Assembly: GCF_026745355.1 (NCBI RefSeq)
Contig: NC_079205.1
Location: 48,947,735-49,011,734, forward strand
Length of the DNA stretch: 64,000 nucleotides
Reading direction: 5' to 3'
Source of the DNA: Beta vulgaris subsp. vulgaris
Taxonomy: Eukaryota; Streptophyta; Magnoliopsida; Caryophyllales; Amaranthaceae
The first letter of the stretch is position 1. The number at the start of each line of letters is the position of its first letter. The notes under the pieces are model-generated. The model made no database searches and had not been told where the DNA came from. It saw only the letters and a program-made list of their open reading frames with translations. This document shows, piece after piece, positions 45,341 to 58,900 of the stretch. A program made the translations under genes and the position numbers.

Positions 45341-46651
45341 TATCATCCATGCATGACCAACTGATTCCAGATTGCAAGTTTGTCCAATTTAGCCTGTCAT
45401 TAATTTTTTTATTTCTATTTGCTTTGTGCTCCAATATAATCCGCCATCAATTGAAGGTCATGATCTCAGTTACTTGTTTAATTTATTATATGATTTTGTT
45501 GTATACTAATTTATCTATGTTTTCATTATTTACTTTAACGTATTAAAGCTAATTAATATACACTACAATTATTTTCTCTATGGATCAGCTATATGAGTTG
45601 ATAAAGTATTGTAAATTGACAGTTTTATACATTATTGCTCTCTTTTATTACTCTATTTGCACAATTAAAATTGTGGATCATCTAGTATTAGGCGGTAATA
45701 CATCATTGTTCTTTTTAATTTGTTACTCTATTAATTATTTAGCACAAAATCAATCTTTTTAATTATCTTTTGAAGATCCTAAAATATTACTCTCCCGGTT
45801 ATAATTGATTGTTGCACTTTGTTTTTTTTTTATAATTGTTTTTCACTTATCTTATTTTAACTGTACTTTTATTTATTATTATACTACTTAAACTCTTAAG
45901 CAAATGTTATTATGTAAAGTTAAACGGACTTGTCTCAATGTCAAGTTTCAATGGACAAATTCGAACTATATTAACAAATTTAAAAGTCAAAGAAGAGCTT
46001 ATATCAAATTAAGGTGTATATATGATTATTGATTTGGATAGAGGTAGTGCATACATCATGTCTTGGAATGTTAAACAATATACCTCACTATTAGCACCCC
46101 TCAATAAAAAAATTTTAAAAAATTGACTTTATTAGCGAATTAATATATCTGATAATATCACTAATTCAAGGTTTTGTGTATTATGGAGGAAAAGAATATA
46201 CCAAGTTAGTTGTTTGAGGGATAGAAACTACATAAGAATACTTATCAGCCTCTTGTTAGATGTAGGAATATAGTGGCCAAGCTAATCATGTATAGCCACA
46301 ATAATGCAAATCGCATCACTCTTTTGCCCAAGTCAATCTCAATCGTTATCACGGGATGCATCATGCATGTTATTGGTACTTCATAACTTTGCTCATGAAA
46401 ATGAGTGTTTTACGTATATTAGAGAACAATAATTTATAATCCCAAAATAAATAAATTACCATCAGATATTTTCTTGCTTATTGGTTGATTTTTAGCCTCA
46501 CCTAACATCAATTGTAAAATTTCAAGATTAGACATTTGATTATGCGACCTAAATATCATTGCTTATTCCTAGCCCAATTTTCATGATACTTTAAATTGAT
46601 TATTAGTGTTAATAATTATTTTGGCTTTTATCGTTTTGTCAAGTAATTAAA
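45341..46651. other. Intergenic, one MITE, no gene seen
   Basis: AT-rich and without recognisable coding or RNA genes. A Stowaway-like MITE lies at about 45790-46044 (left CTCCCGGTTATAATTGATT, right end TGATTTGGATAGAGG, TA at both sides). Confidence 0.55.
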
Positions 46652-46665
46652 ATTTCTTAGCAAGT

Positions 46666-47286
46666 AAAACACTTGGTAGTCACTCAAATTGATAAAAAAA
46701 AACCCAAGCATCCCCTCTCTTTTTATAACTCTAAAATCCTAGCCTCCCCTACCCATTCTTCATCAATTAGTGGCTGCCATGGATATTTTCATCCATGGTA
46801 AGCCCCTTTTCCCCTTTTATTTCCAGTTTTTAATTCATTTTCTTGTTTTGTTCAATAAATTAGTCTCTTTTTATGAGATTTTCTCAAACCCTGTTATGGG
46901 GTTTTTAGTTTCTGTTTTGGAAATCTCCTTCTCCCCTATGGGAGTTGTGAGTACAGTTCTTTTGTTTTTAGGTATGAGAAATTATTCTCATTGGTTGAAG
47001 TTCGAGACTCAACATGAAGGTATTGGAATCTCGGATGCGGTCAACTTGACTCGATCAAGAATGTTCTTCCCAAACTATATCAGAATGACAGACTTCCTTA
47101 TCAATAGCTGCTTGATTTAGCAAATACAAGATGCTGTGCTTTATTGTTCGATCTGGTTCATTGTAGTTTTTTCGAAGACGAATTTGATTTAGTCTTGTTT
47201 AATTGTATCTTGTTTTACTTTGATACCTATTGTAGATGCCGTTTGGCCTTCAATTAATGAAATTTCTCTTTCAAAAAAATAAAAAC
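46666..47286 (+). mobile_element. Short LINE-like retroposon, 621 bp, with perfect 14-bp target duplication
   Basis: Flanked by ATTTCTTAGCAAGT (46652-46665 and 47287-47300) and ending in a short A-rich tail, so it was copied in by target-primed reverse transcription. The body starts with a pyrimidine-rich leader, has an ATG at 46779 in a good context, a possible unspliced intron, and a 3' part resembling a plant LINE 3' end (CTTCAATTAATGAAATTTC). No reverse transcriptase or RNase H is present. It could be an internally deleted LINE or a retrocopied transcript. Confidence 0.65.
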
Positions 47287-47696
47287 ATTTCTTAGCAAGT
47301 TTTTCCTTGCTTATTGCCCAATATATTATTCTGGTTTCATCATATTGTGCCTGATCAATAATTTCTTGTTTCTTGCATGTCTTTGTTGCATAGGCGGATC
47401 TAGAGGGGGTACAAGGGGTTTATAAACTTAAACTCGGGTTTATATACCCCACAAAGTTCTTTTTTTGCTTTTAATTACTCCCCGGCCTTAACTCAGGTTT
47501 AATTTATTTTCAACACTTCTACTATATACTACTCTCTATGGGACCATGACTAATGGTTATTAGTCTACAACTAAAAATTTATAAGTAAGATTACTCTGCA
47601 ACTACAAATTTATAAGCCCACAAAGATCAAAGCTCCAAAATATTTGTATCTCTATTTTATTTTCCATCAAATATTTGTATCTCTATATATAGATGG

Positions 47697-48443
47697 TTGG
47701 GATCCGGTGAGAATAGGTCCTTATGTGAGAACACTTATTTATGTGAGAATGAATCTCATCCATAGATTTAGGTTTAATCAAGTGGCCCACGGTTTTTCAA
47801 ACAATAGAACTAAACTAATTCCGCCTCTCTCATTCAAAACAGTCGCCAACTAATTTCACCTATCTCATCCAAAACAGTCGTCTAAACAACTTTTTTCCTA
47901 TCTCTCTCACGCGTTCATCTCTCTCTCACAATTACGTTCTTCTCTCTCCTCCTAGAAACCTCCATTGCTGAACTTTCTTGCTAAATTATTATTTATTATT
48001 TCCATATCATGGTGACCCTCTGCTGTATCATAGTAACCAACACAACCCTCTGCTATATATCATAGTGACCCTCTACTGTATCATAGTAACCATCACAACC
48101 CTCTGCTATATATCATAGTGACCCTTTGCTGTATCATAGTAACCAACACAATTTCTAGAAAAAATAATGTGGAATCCGCAAATAATCGAACTAAAACTTT
48201 GAAGAACTAAAACTCCATGAACGACGATACAGAGGAGAAAGAAAGAGAAGATAGAGAGAGAAAAAAAAAGTAGCGTGAAAGGGGTGGGGAAGAAGAGGGG
48301 TAAGGGTTACACTAAATTACGAAAATGCCATTACTCATAAGTGTATTTAGGATGGTTAGATTAGTTTAGATCCAAAGGTCCATATTTGTTCTCACATGAA
48401 AAAGTGTTCTCACATAAAGAAGGTGTTCTCACAAGAGCCATCC
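47697..48443. mobile_element. TIR element with TGTGAGAACAC ends
   Basis: The left end GGTTGGGATCCGGTGAGAAT plus TTATGTGAGAACAC faces its reverse complement at the right (GTGTTCTCACATAAAG ... AAGAGCCATCC). Both sides sit in CTCTATATATA sequence, which obscures the target duplication. Non-coding. Confidence 0.6.
48011..48150. repeat. 53-bp tandem repeat, about 2.6 copies
   Basis: Units start GTGACCCTCTGCTGTATCAT. Within each unit a shorter CCTCTGCTRTAT phrase also repeats. It lies inside the 47697-48443 element. Confidence 0.85.
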
Positions 48444-48608
48444 TCTCTCTCTATATATATATAGATTAGTATTGGGAACTTTTGTATAATAATTATTCAT
48501 AAAGATTTTGAATACAATTACAATTAGTTTTGAACAGGTTTGATATGATAGAAGTTGTTATTGAAGCCCTCCGTTTCACCTCTTGAAGGTCATCATGTCA
48601 AATTCTCT

Positions 48609-49869
48609 GGCTATGTTTAGTTCACCTGAAATTTTCTGATCTGAATTTATCTGATCTGATATGATCTGAACTTATTTTTTCTGATCTGATATGATCTGAA
48701 CTTATTTTTTCTGATCTGGTCTGATCTGATCTGATCTGATTTACAGATCTTATCTTATATAAAATATATTATTACTATTATATTATTACTTTGTAAATCA
48801 TTATTATGCAATACATTATAAGATCTTCTTTATAGTATTACTATTATTATCATTTTATTATTTACAACTTTTACACAACTTTTATTATTAATAATAATAA
48901 TTATTATTATCATTATTATAAGACACAATAATAATTATAATCATAATTATTATATTACTAAAAATAATTATATAACTCAAGTCATTATTTTATATAAGAG
49001 CACTTATACAATGTTTCACACTTTCCCTTAAAAAAAATTTCACACTTGAGAAGTCGGCAAACTCAACTCTTTTTTTCCATATAAAATAGAATAAGATATA
49101 CAAACAACTATGACTTGAGCAAAAAATAAATAAATATCGTGCAACTTCAAATAGCTAGAAATTCGGTAGGAAGAGGTATATCGAATCTAAATTTATAATT
49201 TGTATCTCACACTTAGCTTATTTTGAAATGTAATCCGAACTTGGTAGTTTCGTTGTCATGAATTTGAGATATCATATTTTATATTTCTTATTTTTGCGTC
49301 AATCTTATGTTCTTAACATGTGGCTTTTATTTTTTTATTATTTAATAACAACAAAATAACTTAATATAATAATAACAATGACATTTATAATGGTAACAAC
49401 AAGATTAATAATAATTACCAATATTAATAATTAATAAGTACAACAACAACAACAATAATAATTCTTTTGAACAAATGTACTAGTAAATAATAATACTCCC
49501 TTTGTATTTTTTTATCTTTCTCACTTAGAAACTTGACACTATTCACAATTAGAGATAATTTTTTAGATTTTTCTCAATATATAAGAAAAATATAGTCATG
49601 TGGGGTCTTGTTTGATTCGTCTCAATGAGTACTTTATTAATATTCAATTATTATAATTTTTATTAATATGTAGTGAAAGATATTAGTTAATAACGAGTTT
49701 TTAAATATAAGCATGATATGATCTGAACTGGTCTGATCTGATCTGATCTGAACTTATTTTTTCTGATCTGAACTTATTTTTTCTGATTTGATCTGACCTG
49801 AACTTATTTTCTCTGATCTAATCTGATTAGATCTGAAATAAGTAAAAATAAGGTGAACTGAACATAGCC
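48609..49869. mobile_element. 1.26-kb TIR element with CTGATCTGATC-rich ends
   Basis: Inverted ends GGCTATGTTTAGTTCACCT and AGGTGAACTGAACATAGCC, flanked by TCT (48606-48608, 49870-49872). Arrays of TGATCTGA sit inside each end and the core is AT-rich. It encodes nothing recognisable, so it needs a transposase in trans. It ends 75 bp downstream of the MATE gene stop codon. Confidence 0.78.
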
Positions 49870-49944
49870 TCTATTGCACTTCTTCAAAAGCAAACATGCA
49901 GGTGCATCATTACAAAAGCGAAAAAAATGCTTGACCCAATACCC

Positions 49945-52900
49945 TTAATGGACCATTAGATTGTTTAACCTGTCTTTGGCCTTTTTCGCCTGTAGAAGCA
50001 AACATTAGTAATTATTATTAGGCACAATTAAACTCAATTCACAAACATACATTATAACAAAACATTATCACTATTTTGGCTATGGTAGCACTTACCTCTT
50101 TGTCCCAGTTTGTACGTAATGTTATGAATAGGAGAAGAAATGCTTGGACGAGTAAAGCCAATATAATTCCTGTCCATAATCCCTGCGTAACATCATTAGA
50201 ACTAATTTCAGGGCAAGACTATTATTGAAAATCAATTTTGCGTTAGATATCTAGACGCATATTTTTGAATAAAAATAATAGTAAGAAACAAGAAGATGAA
50301 ACATTCTTTTTTACTAATTGGTAAAAAGTGTCTAATTAAGGCCTTGTTATGACATTTCCAAGGGTTCCCTCTAGGTTTTCCTTGGGAGGGTCTGCTAGTC
50401 TCGGTACTAGGGTTCCTCGTTTGGGGGCTAATCCCTAAATTTCTGTTTCGTTTTTTCGATTAATCATGGCCACCGAACATGATAATATCACTGCTGTAGG
50501 GAGTAAGAAATTAGCAGTTACCAATGAGAGGGAGAACAAAAAAAGGGAGGAGGAAGAAAGGAGACAAATTAATGATGATAACTCGGACCCGGTGGATTGG
50601 CAGGAGGATGAATCGGAGGAAGAAGATGCAAGAACGGAACTTGGTTTGGTCATTCGTATATGGACAAACCGGCACATAAATCAGGCGGCTTTTATCAGTA
50701 CTATGACAAATATATGGCAGGCGAAGTTTGGGTTGGACATCAAAAACATTGGGAAGAACTTGTTTGTAGCCCAATTTCATCACTGGAAGGATAAACAAAG
50801 AGTGATCGAGGGGCAGCCTTGGCACTTTGATAGACATGTGATATTGATGAATGACATTAAAGGTAATGTTAAACCCTCGGATATACAATTATGGGAGTTC
50901 CCGATTTGGGCTAGGGTTTATGATTTACCGTTTAAGGGGCGATTAAATCTTGCGAATGTCACTGCGATTGGCAATAAGATAGGGACTTTCGTAAAGATGG
51001 ATCAATCTGGTGCAATGGGGATCGACAAATCTATTAGGTTGAGAGTAATGCATGATGTTCGCAAACCTCTAGTCCCTACGGTGAAGGTGAGGATGAAATC
51101 GGGAGTGGAGGAAACTTTTAATGTAAAATATGAACGACCCCCACTGTATTGTTTCTTCTGTGGGAGGGTAGGGCATGGAACTAAGGATTGTGATGACGAG
51201 GATTCGGATGATGAAGGAGTAGTGAAGTTCGGAGGATGGCTTAAAGCATCCCCATGGAAAGTGGGTTATGTGGAAGAAAATACGATGAATAGGAGGGGAG
51301 ACAAATCGTGTGCGAAGGCCCTCTTTGTCACGAAACCGAAAAAGAAGAAAGATGAGATTATGCATGACTCAGTGGCAGGGGTAGCAGAACAATTGGATCG
51401 ATGGGCGCTGAAGGAAAAGGAGACGAAGGAAAGGATGGAACAAACAAGTATGGAGGAGATGGAGGAGGATAATGTTGTCGAGGTGAGCAACGAAGGTGTG
51501 AAGGCTAATGTAGTTGAGGTGAGCGATGAAGGTGCGAAGGCTAATGTAGTTCTGGGCCGAGAGGTCCCCAAAGAAGCTATGGTTGATGACAAAGCTTCTA
51601 AGTCACTGCTCTCCCTGGAAAACGTGAAAGCTGTGCATGGCAAGGGGACAAAAAAATGGAAGAGAGAAGCAAGAAAAAAGGAAGTGGCAGGTGGAGGCAT
51701 TATTCTCTCCATAGGCCACAAAAGAAATGAGAGAGATGAAAATCTTACTGGGATAACTGAAGTAGAAATTGAAGAACTGAGGTACTTGAAGAGAGTTGGA
51801 CTAAGCACGAAAGATATAGAGGTGACTAAGGTTCCAATTGCTGATGAGGAAGTGGCGGGCCCCACACATTGGGCTCTTGGTGACCAATGAAACACATCAT
51901 ATCATGGAATTGCAGAGGGTTGGGGAGCCCTACTGCAATAAATGCTTTGAGGAGGCTTTTATCCTCTGAAGATCCCCAAATTGTCTTCTTATCGGAGACA
52001 AAACAAAAATCACATGAAATGGAACACATAAAAACGAAGTTAAGATGGGAGCATCTAATAGCAGTAGACTGCGTTGGTGAGGGCAGGCAGAGAAAAGGAG
52101 GGTTGGCTATATTATGGCGTCATGAGGTACAAATTCAGGTAACGTCTTTTTCACAAAATCACATAGACGTTATGGTTGATGATGGGGTTTCAGGTGAATG
52201 GAGATTTACTGGGGTTTATGGTTTCCCGGAGGAGGAGAACAAAGAGAGAACAGGTGCTTTAATGGAGGCTTTAGCGCGCGCTACGGAGGTCCCTTGGTTG
52301 TGTGGCGGGGATTTCAATCTTATGTTATCTGTAAGTGAGAAAAAGGGTGGTAGTGGTTTCAATGTCCGAGAAGCAGAAATATTCAGACGAGCAGTTGAGG
52401 TGTGCAATTTTAGGGATATGGGCTTTGTGGGTTATGAATTTACATGGTCCAATAATAGAGGAGGGGAGGCAAATGTACAAGAGCGTCTTGATCGTTTTCT
52501 CATGAACGCGATGTGGCATGCGAAGTTCCCGGGCTCATTTGTGTCTCATCTGACTAAAAGAAAATCCGATCACTTACCCATTATAGTTAGCGTCCGAGGT
52601 GCTCAAGAGGTAGGGGGCATCGAAACAAAATTCGACGCTTTCGGTTTGAGGCGATGTGGTTGAGGGAAGCTGAGAGTGTGGAAGTGGTAAAGGATGCATG
52701 GAGGATGGGTGACGATGCAGGAGTCAACATTGCCCGTACTGCAAATAAGTTGACAACCTGGAGTAAGAAGACATTTGGAAATACGGCCAAAGAAATTCGT
52801 TTATGTCAATCCCAAATGAAGGAACTCATGGAACAAGAGCCTACGGAGCACGTTATGCACCAAATGCGATGCATTGATAGTCGCATAGACGAGTTGGAGA

Positions 52901-55900
52901 AAAGGGAGGAAACGTACTGGCACCAACGGAGTCGACAAAATTGGGTAGAAGGGGGTGATAAAAATACCACTTTCTTTCATCGAAAAGCAAATCAACGGGA
53001 ACAAAGAAATAATGTGCGTCGAATTTGTAATGAAGCTGGCACTTGGTTTGAGGATGAGGATGAAATTACGGAGTGTTTTGCTAATTATTTCGAGCATCTG
53101 TTTCACACTAATGGCAGCAATGAAATGGCGCCGGTTTTAGACCTTGTTAGTCCCATGATTTCTTCGGAGATGGCAGCGCAAATAGGAGCTCCATTTCGAC
53201 GTGAAGAAGTGAGTGAAGCCTTGTCTCAAATGCACCCAAATAAGGCGCCAGGGCCCGACGGCATGAATGCCATGTTCTATCAGACGTTTTGGGATCACAT
53301 AGGTGAGGATGTTATCAATAAAGTGTTAAATATGCTGAATAATGTTGATAATATTGGAGGGGTCAATCAAACACATATTGTCTTAATCCCAAAAAAGAAA
53401 CACTGTGAGACACCTGCAGATTTTCGTCCCATTAGCCTCTGCAATGTGATGTATAAACTTGTGTCTAAAGTGTTGGCAAACAGAATGAAAGTAGTGCTTC
53501 CGATGGTTATTCATGAGAATCAAAGTGGTTTTGTGCCTGGCAGATTGATCACTGATAATGTACTTGTAGCATATGAGTGCTTCCATTTTTTGCGGAAAAA
53601 GAAAACCGGAAAAAGAGGGTACTTGGGGCTTAAACTTGATATGAGTAAGGCGTACGATCGAGTTGAATGGAGTTTCCTTGAACATATGATGCTAAAACTG
53701 GGGTTCCCTGGAAATTATACGACTTTGGTGATGAAATGTGTGAGATCTGCTACTTTTTCAGTCCTTGTTAACGGACAACCTTCACGTACATTTAATCCAT
53801 CCCGGGGGCTGCGCCAAGGTGACCCTTTGTCACCATTCTTGTTTGTGCTATGTGCTGAAGGTCTATCTGTTTTACTACGAGATGCTGAAGAAAAAAAGCT
53901 TATTCATGGAATTAAAATTGGGCGGAGAGTTAGTCCTATATCTCACCTCTTTTTTGCAGATGATAGTCTATTATTTATCCGAGCCTCGGAGGATGAAGTA
54001 GACAACGTGATGGAGGTCCTATCTATCTATGAAGCTGCGTCTGGGCAGAAACTGAATATGGAAAAGTCGGAAATGTCCTATAGCCGAAACCTGGAGCCGG
54101 AGAAGATTAATATCCTTCAGATGAAGTTGAACTTTAAGGCAGTGGAGGGACATGAGAAATATTTGGGTCTACCTATGTATATAGGGAGCTCAAAAAAACG
54201 TGTTTTCCAAGTAATTCAGGATCGTGTCTGGAAAAAGTTAAAAGGATGGAAAGGACAATGTCTTTCACAAGCTGGCAGAGAGGTTCTAATCAAAGCTGTG
54301 GCGCAGGCTATACCAACCTATGCAATGCAGTGCTTCAAAATTCCAAAAAGCATCATAGAGGGAATTGAAAAAATGTGTCGTAGTTTCTTTTGGGGTCAAC
54401 AAGCGGAGGAGAGGAAAACGGCGTGGGTTGCTTGGGAAAAATTGTTTCTCCCTAAGAAGGAAGGCGGTCTGGGTATTAGAAATTTTGAGTTTTTTAATCG
54501 GGCGCTTCTAGCAAAGCAAGCATGGCGTATCCTCACTCAACCGAATTCTTTGATGACAAGGGTGCTAAAAAATAAATATTTCCCGAAAAGTACGTTCTTT
54601 GAGGCAAAGGTGAGTCCTAGTATGAGTTTTACGTGCCGTTCAATTTTTGAGGCCCGACGTGTGATTGAAAAAGGGATGTGTAGAGTGATAGGGGATGGGA
54701 AGGATACAAAAATATGGCATGACCCTTGGGTGCCAAAGCTGCGGCAGTGTAGGGTTGAAAGACAAGATGATGATGGTGCAAATGAGAGACCGCAACTGGT
54801 GAGTGAGCTTATGACAGAAGATGGATGGAATGCTACGTTGATTAATACCATATTTCACCCCTGGGAAAGCCGAGCAATCCAAAGTATTCCGGTATCAATG
54901 TACAGAAATGCAGATGCATGGATGTGGATATACTCTAAGAACGGTCAATTCACGGTGCGGAGTGCCTATTTTAATGAACTTCTCTCGGCTCGCAAGAACG
55001 CACCGTCGTCATCCCATAACAGTAGCAGGAGAGTGTGGCAGCAACTGTGGTCATTGAAAATACCTCCGAAAGCTAAGCTTTTTGGCTGGAAAGTGTCAAG
55101 AATGGATTCCGACAAAGCGCAATCTTCAAACTCGAGGTATGTGCAATAGTTGTGAGTGTCCTAATGTGGTGAGAGGAAGAAAACATAGAACATCTGTTGA
55201 TGAAATGTAGGAGAGAAGATATGGTACTTTTCACCTCTGAGAATCGAAATAGACAAAGTGGGAAGTATGAGTTTTAAGGAATGGGTGCATAGCTTGATGG
55301 ATAGTACAAAAGAGCCAGAGTGGTGGGCGCTTTTCTGGATGTTGATATGGAATATATGGCTTAGTAGAAATGGATGGGTGTTTGATCAAAAGAGGATGGA
55401 CTTCATGAATGTAGTGGACCGTGCTGTGCGTGGATCAAATGAGTTCATCACGGAGTGTGATGGGAGGGCATCAAGGAGAAGTATAGAGGATGGGGTAGGG
55501 GAAGTACGGTGGAAAGCTCCAGAGGAGGGGATAATGAAGCTGAACTGTGATGCGGCACTAATAAAGGGGGTCGGTATTGGAATGGGGAGTGTGGTGCGTG
55601 ACTCACTGGGGGAGGTTGTGCTGGCTACATGTTGTGGGATGATGGTTGTAGATATCCCAGAGCTTGCTGAAGCGCTAAGTATGAGACATGGAATGAGATT
55701 GGCTGTGGAAGCAGGCTTGAGGAATCTGGTTGTTGAGACGGATTGTCAGAAGCTTGCTATTCATCTCCAAGGACGAAGGAAAGAGGACACTCCCTTTGGG
55801 CGCATCGCTGCTGACATCCTCGCCTTAGCGGCGCAATGTAATCAAGTTAGTTTTGCTCATGTGAGGAGAAACGGAAATAGAGTAGCTCATATTCTAGCTC

Positions 55901-58900
55901 AATTATGTAAAACCAACATGGATCTTAAAGTCTGGTTTGAGGAGTTTCCTATGGAAGTTAGTAGTGCTGTAATGGTAGACAAAAGTTTTACTTAATAATA
56001 TCTCTTTATTTTCCGGTCAAAAAAAAAAAAAAAAAAAGGCCTTGTTTGGTTGTATATAGGAAGTCATACTTCATAGGAAGTTATTTTTTTCATGTATTTG
56101 AAATTCCTATGGGAAGTTCTACTTACCTAGGGGGACCTAATTAAGTAACTTCTTCCATTTTGGAGGAAGTAGAACTTCCTAGGAAGTGCAAATTCCCATG
56201 GTTTTGCCAACCAAACAACATCATATACTTCTACTTCCTAGGAATTTGCACTTTCCATGATTTGTTTTGTCAACCAAACAAGGCCTAATTCTAGCGAAGT
56301 TTTGATCCCACAATTTTATATGCTTCGTTATCTATTAATCACTATATATAATTTGGACACACATATTGGAATGGAAAGAGAATAGACATATGGAGAGATA
56401 AGTGGTCTCTAAAACCATGTGAAAAAATAGACATGTAATAGGGAATAGTAATGAAAAAATGATAATGTAATTGATATCAAACTTCCATAAAAGCGAAAAG
56501 TAGTGACTAAAAAATAACGGATCAGATCCGGTGAAGTATAAAGATTTAACGTTTGGTTAGAGGTATATATGATGCAACATACAAGCAAGAACGATAATAT
56601 ATTAGACTTTTTTTTTTGGCAATAACAAAGATAAGCAGTTACATACTAACTTCCCTCTTTCTAGCTTGGTTCGCCAGGAAGTGGGCTTTTTGAACTTTTA
56701 CTCTTGCTACTTTGGTTATACAAACTGACTCAAAATCACATAATAATAGCCGTATTTCAAATAATATGTTTCTTATTGAGGATATTGTCTTTGCATCACC
56801 CCGTAAACCTTCCACCACTATTTTAGCATTCGACCAAACTTCCAGCTTCTTTATGTTTCTCGAGCTACATTCCTTAATGCCAAAGAGGAGAGCATAGGCC
56901 TCCGCTTGCACTGATGAACTTGCCTCAATTCCTTTCCCTCCCGATGCTGTTTCTATACTTCCTTCCCTAAGTACCCAGCCATACGCAGCATCGCCCGGGT
57001 CATGAAGCAAGCTCTTGTTTTCCTTCCAAGTACCATCCACAATCAATGTACTATGATGAACACCAGGAGACCAGTTTTTCTACCAAGAAGTCTTCCCTTG
57101 CATATCTCCCATTGTGGCTTTCTGTTGCCTTTCGTTCATAAGCAAGTTGTTTGAGCATGCTTGCCATCTTCTTTGCCAGTGCCTAACAATCCCAAAAGTA
57201 TCTAAAGGCCTGAAGCAATAACTCGTGTTAAAGGTACTTTTGTTTCTTAGTAGCCAAATACTCCATAATATTCCTAAGAATTCTTTTACTTGCCCTTCTA
57301 TATTTCGCTCTTCCTGCATAAGAAACCAAAGCCAATTTCTTGTCCATTGGGATATGTCGATATTCACTGGGTTTTCCGAATTTATCTCCAGACTTTAGCT
57401 TTTCCAAATTCTCTTGGTAACTTCACATTCCTTGAATAAGTGAGTATCCAACTCCTCCTCCTTCCCACAGAAAGGACAAGGGATCTCGCTTAGATTTTTC
57501 TATTTCTAAGGTTTACTCCGGTGGCAAGAGCACCATTAGCTAGCTTCCAATAGAAGATCTTCTATTTTGGCCAGAATTTTTGCTTCCAGAATTTTGATAT
57601 CTCAACTTTCTCATTTTCTTCTCCCCTGATTAACCAGTATCCTGATTTGGTAAGGTAATCTCCATGACTCGATTTTTCCCAACTGAACTCATCTTCCTTA
57701 TCACTTGAAGCAAGGTGAACTGTTTTAATGGTTTTAACATCCTCCTCCCCAAACCACTCTCGAAGTAAATCTGTATCCCACGTGTGGTTATCTAGAATTA
57801 AGTCACTAACCATTACTAGCCTTGTCCCTTCTTGACATGGAGAATCTTGTTTAAAATGCATGTACCTCCCTCCCGCCCATAATGTATTGAGGATGGCTGT
57901 CGACTTTCCATTTCCTATTGTTTTCCCTAGTCCACTTGACATTTGCCTCACGCTTTTCATAATACTCCTGCCTCCCCAAGAGCTAACTTGGGGAACCTTC
58001 CCTCTGCTTCTTTTTTCAAACCATGTGTCTGCATATTTGGCTCTGAAGACTTTACTTACAAGAAGACTTTGATTAGTTTAGATTCTCCATGCTTGTTTGA
58101 AAAGATTCGCAGAATTGATTGCCACCATATTTCTCAGCCCCAAACCTCCCTTGTGTTTATGTTCCTCAAGAAGACTTCTCTTTTTCCAGTAAATAGGTTT
58201 CTTATTCAAATTTGAGCCCAACCAAAATTTCAAACACGTTGATGATGTTGCTAAGGAAAGGATCTTTTTGGGAATCAAATACATGGCCATAATGTGAGAG
58301 GCAAAAGCAGTAAGGATACTATTATAAGTATCAGCTTCCCTGCTTGATTCAAATGTGTAAATTGCCAGGAAGAGATTGTTCTTGATATTTTCTCCGGTAT
58401 GTCTTTCAAAATGTTCAGAGAATGACCTGTAACATCCATTGGGCACCCAAGATATCTCCCTAGCTTCTCCTTGTTTGCAACTTTAAATTCTTTATTCAAC
58501 AGTCTCACAAACTTCCTTGGAGTGTTCCTACTAAGACCGTGTATGATTTCTGAATGTTGATCATTTCCCCTGACATTTCACAAAATTTGTCCAACGTTTT
58601 CCTTAGGTTTCCCACATTTTCCATCGTTCTTTTTGTGAAAAAAGGGCATCATCCCCGAAGAAAAGGTGCGAGACTACTGGAGCTCTTCTACTGATCTTCA
58701 GACCCTGTTATAGGCCCTGATTTTGTTGATGTATTAGTTTCCTTGAAAGTACTTCCATGCAAGAATGAAGATGTATGGTGACAATGGATCCCCTTGCCTT
58801 AGCCCTGCTCTTGGTTTAATTAGCCCGACTGGTTCTCCATTGACAAGCACCGAGTAAGAGACTGAGGTGATGCATTCCATAATAAGATGAATCCAAAGAT

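Larger units (their letters stand above)
47301..48608. other. Repeat-derived region between retroposon and large TIR element
   Basis: No host gene seen. A TAGGCGGATCTAGAGGGGG phrase near 47393 resembles the end of a common hAT-like MITE, but its partner was not located. 47697-48443 is a separate element, listed on its own. Confidence 0.45.
50349..56037 (+). mobile_element. Full-length L1-type LINE (LINE-A), antisense in the MATE intron
   Basis: 5.7 kb from a 117-bp 5' UTR to a poly-A tail (56018-56037), flanked by the 11-bp duplication AAGGCCTTGTT (50338-50348 and 56036-56046, sharing bases with the tail). It carries ORF1, then ORF2 with endonuclease, reverse transcriptase, zf-RVT and RNase H. 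ORF1 is intact; ORF2 has several frameshifts. The duplication lies inside the TIR of a Tourist-like MITE, so the LINE cut that MITE in two. Confidence 0.93.

Noticed and set aside
47644..47853. 69-codon plus-strand frame
   Set aside because: It lies across the end of a TIR element, with no family resemblance.
51266..51895. 209-codon minus-strand Ser-rich frame
   Set aside because: The antisense shadow of the LINE-A ORF1 Lys/Glu-rich tail.
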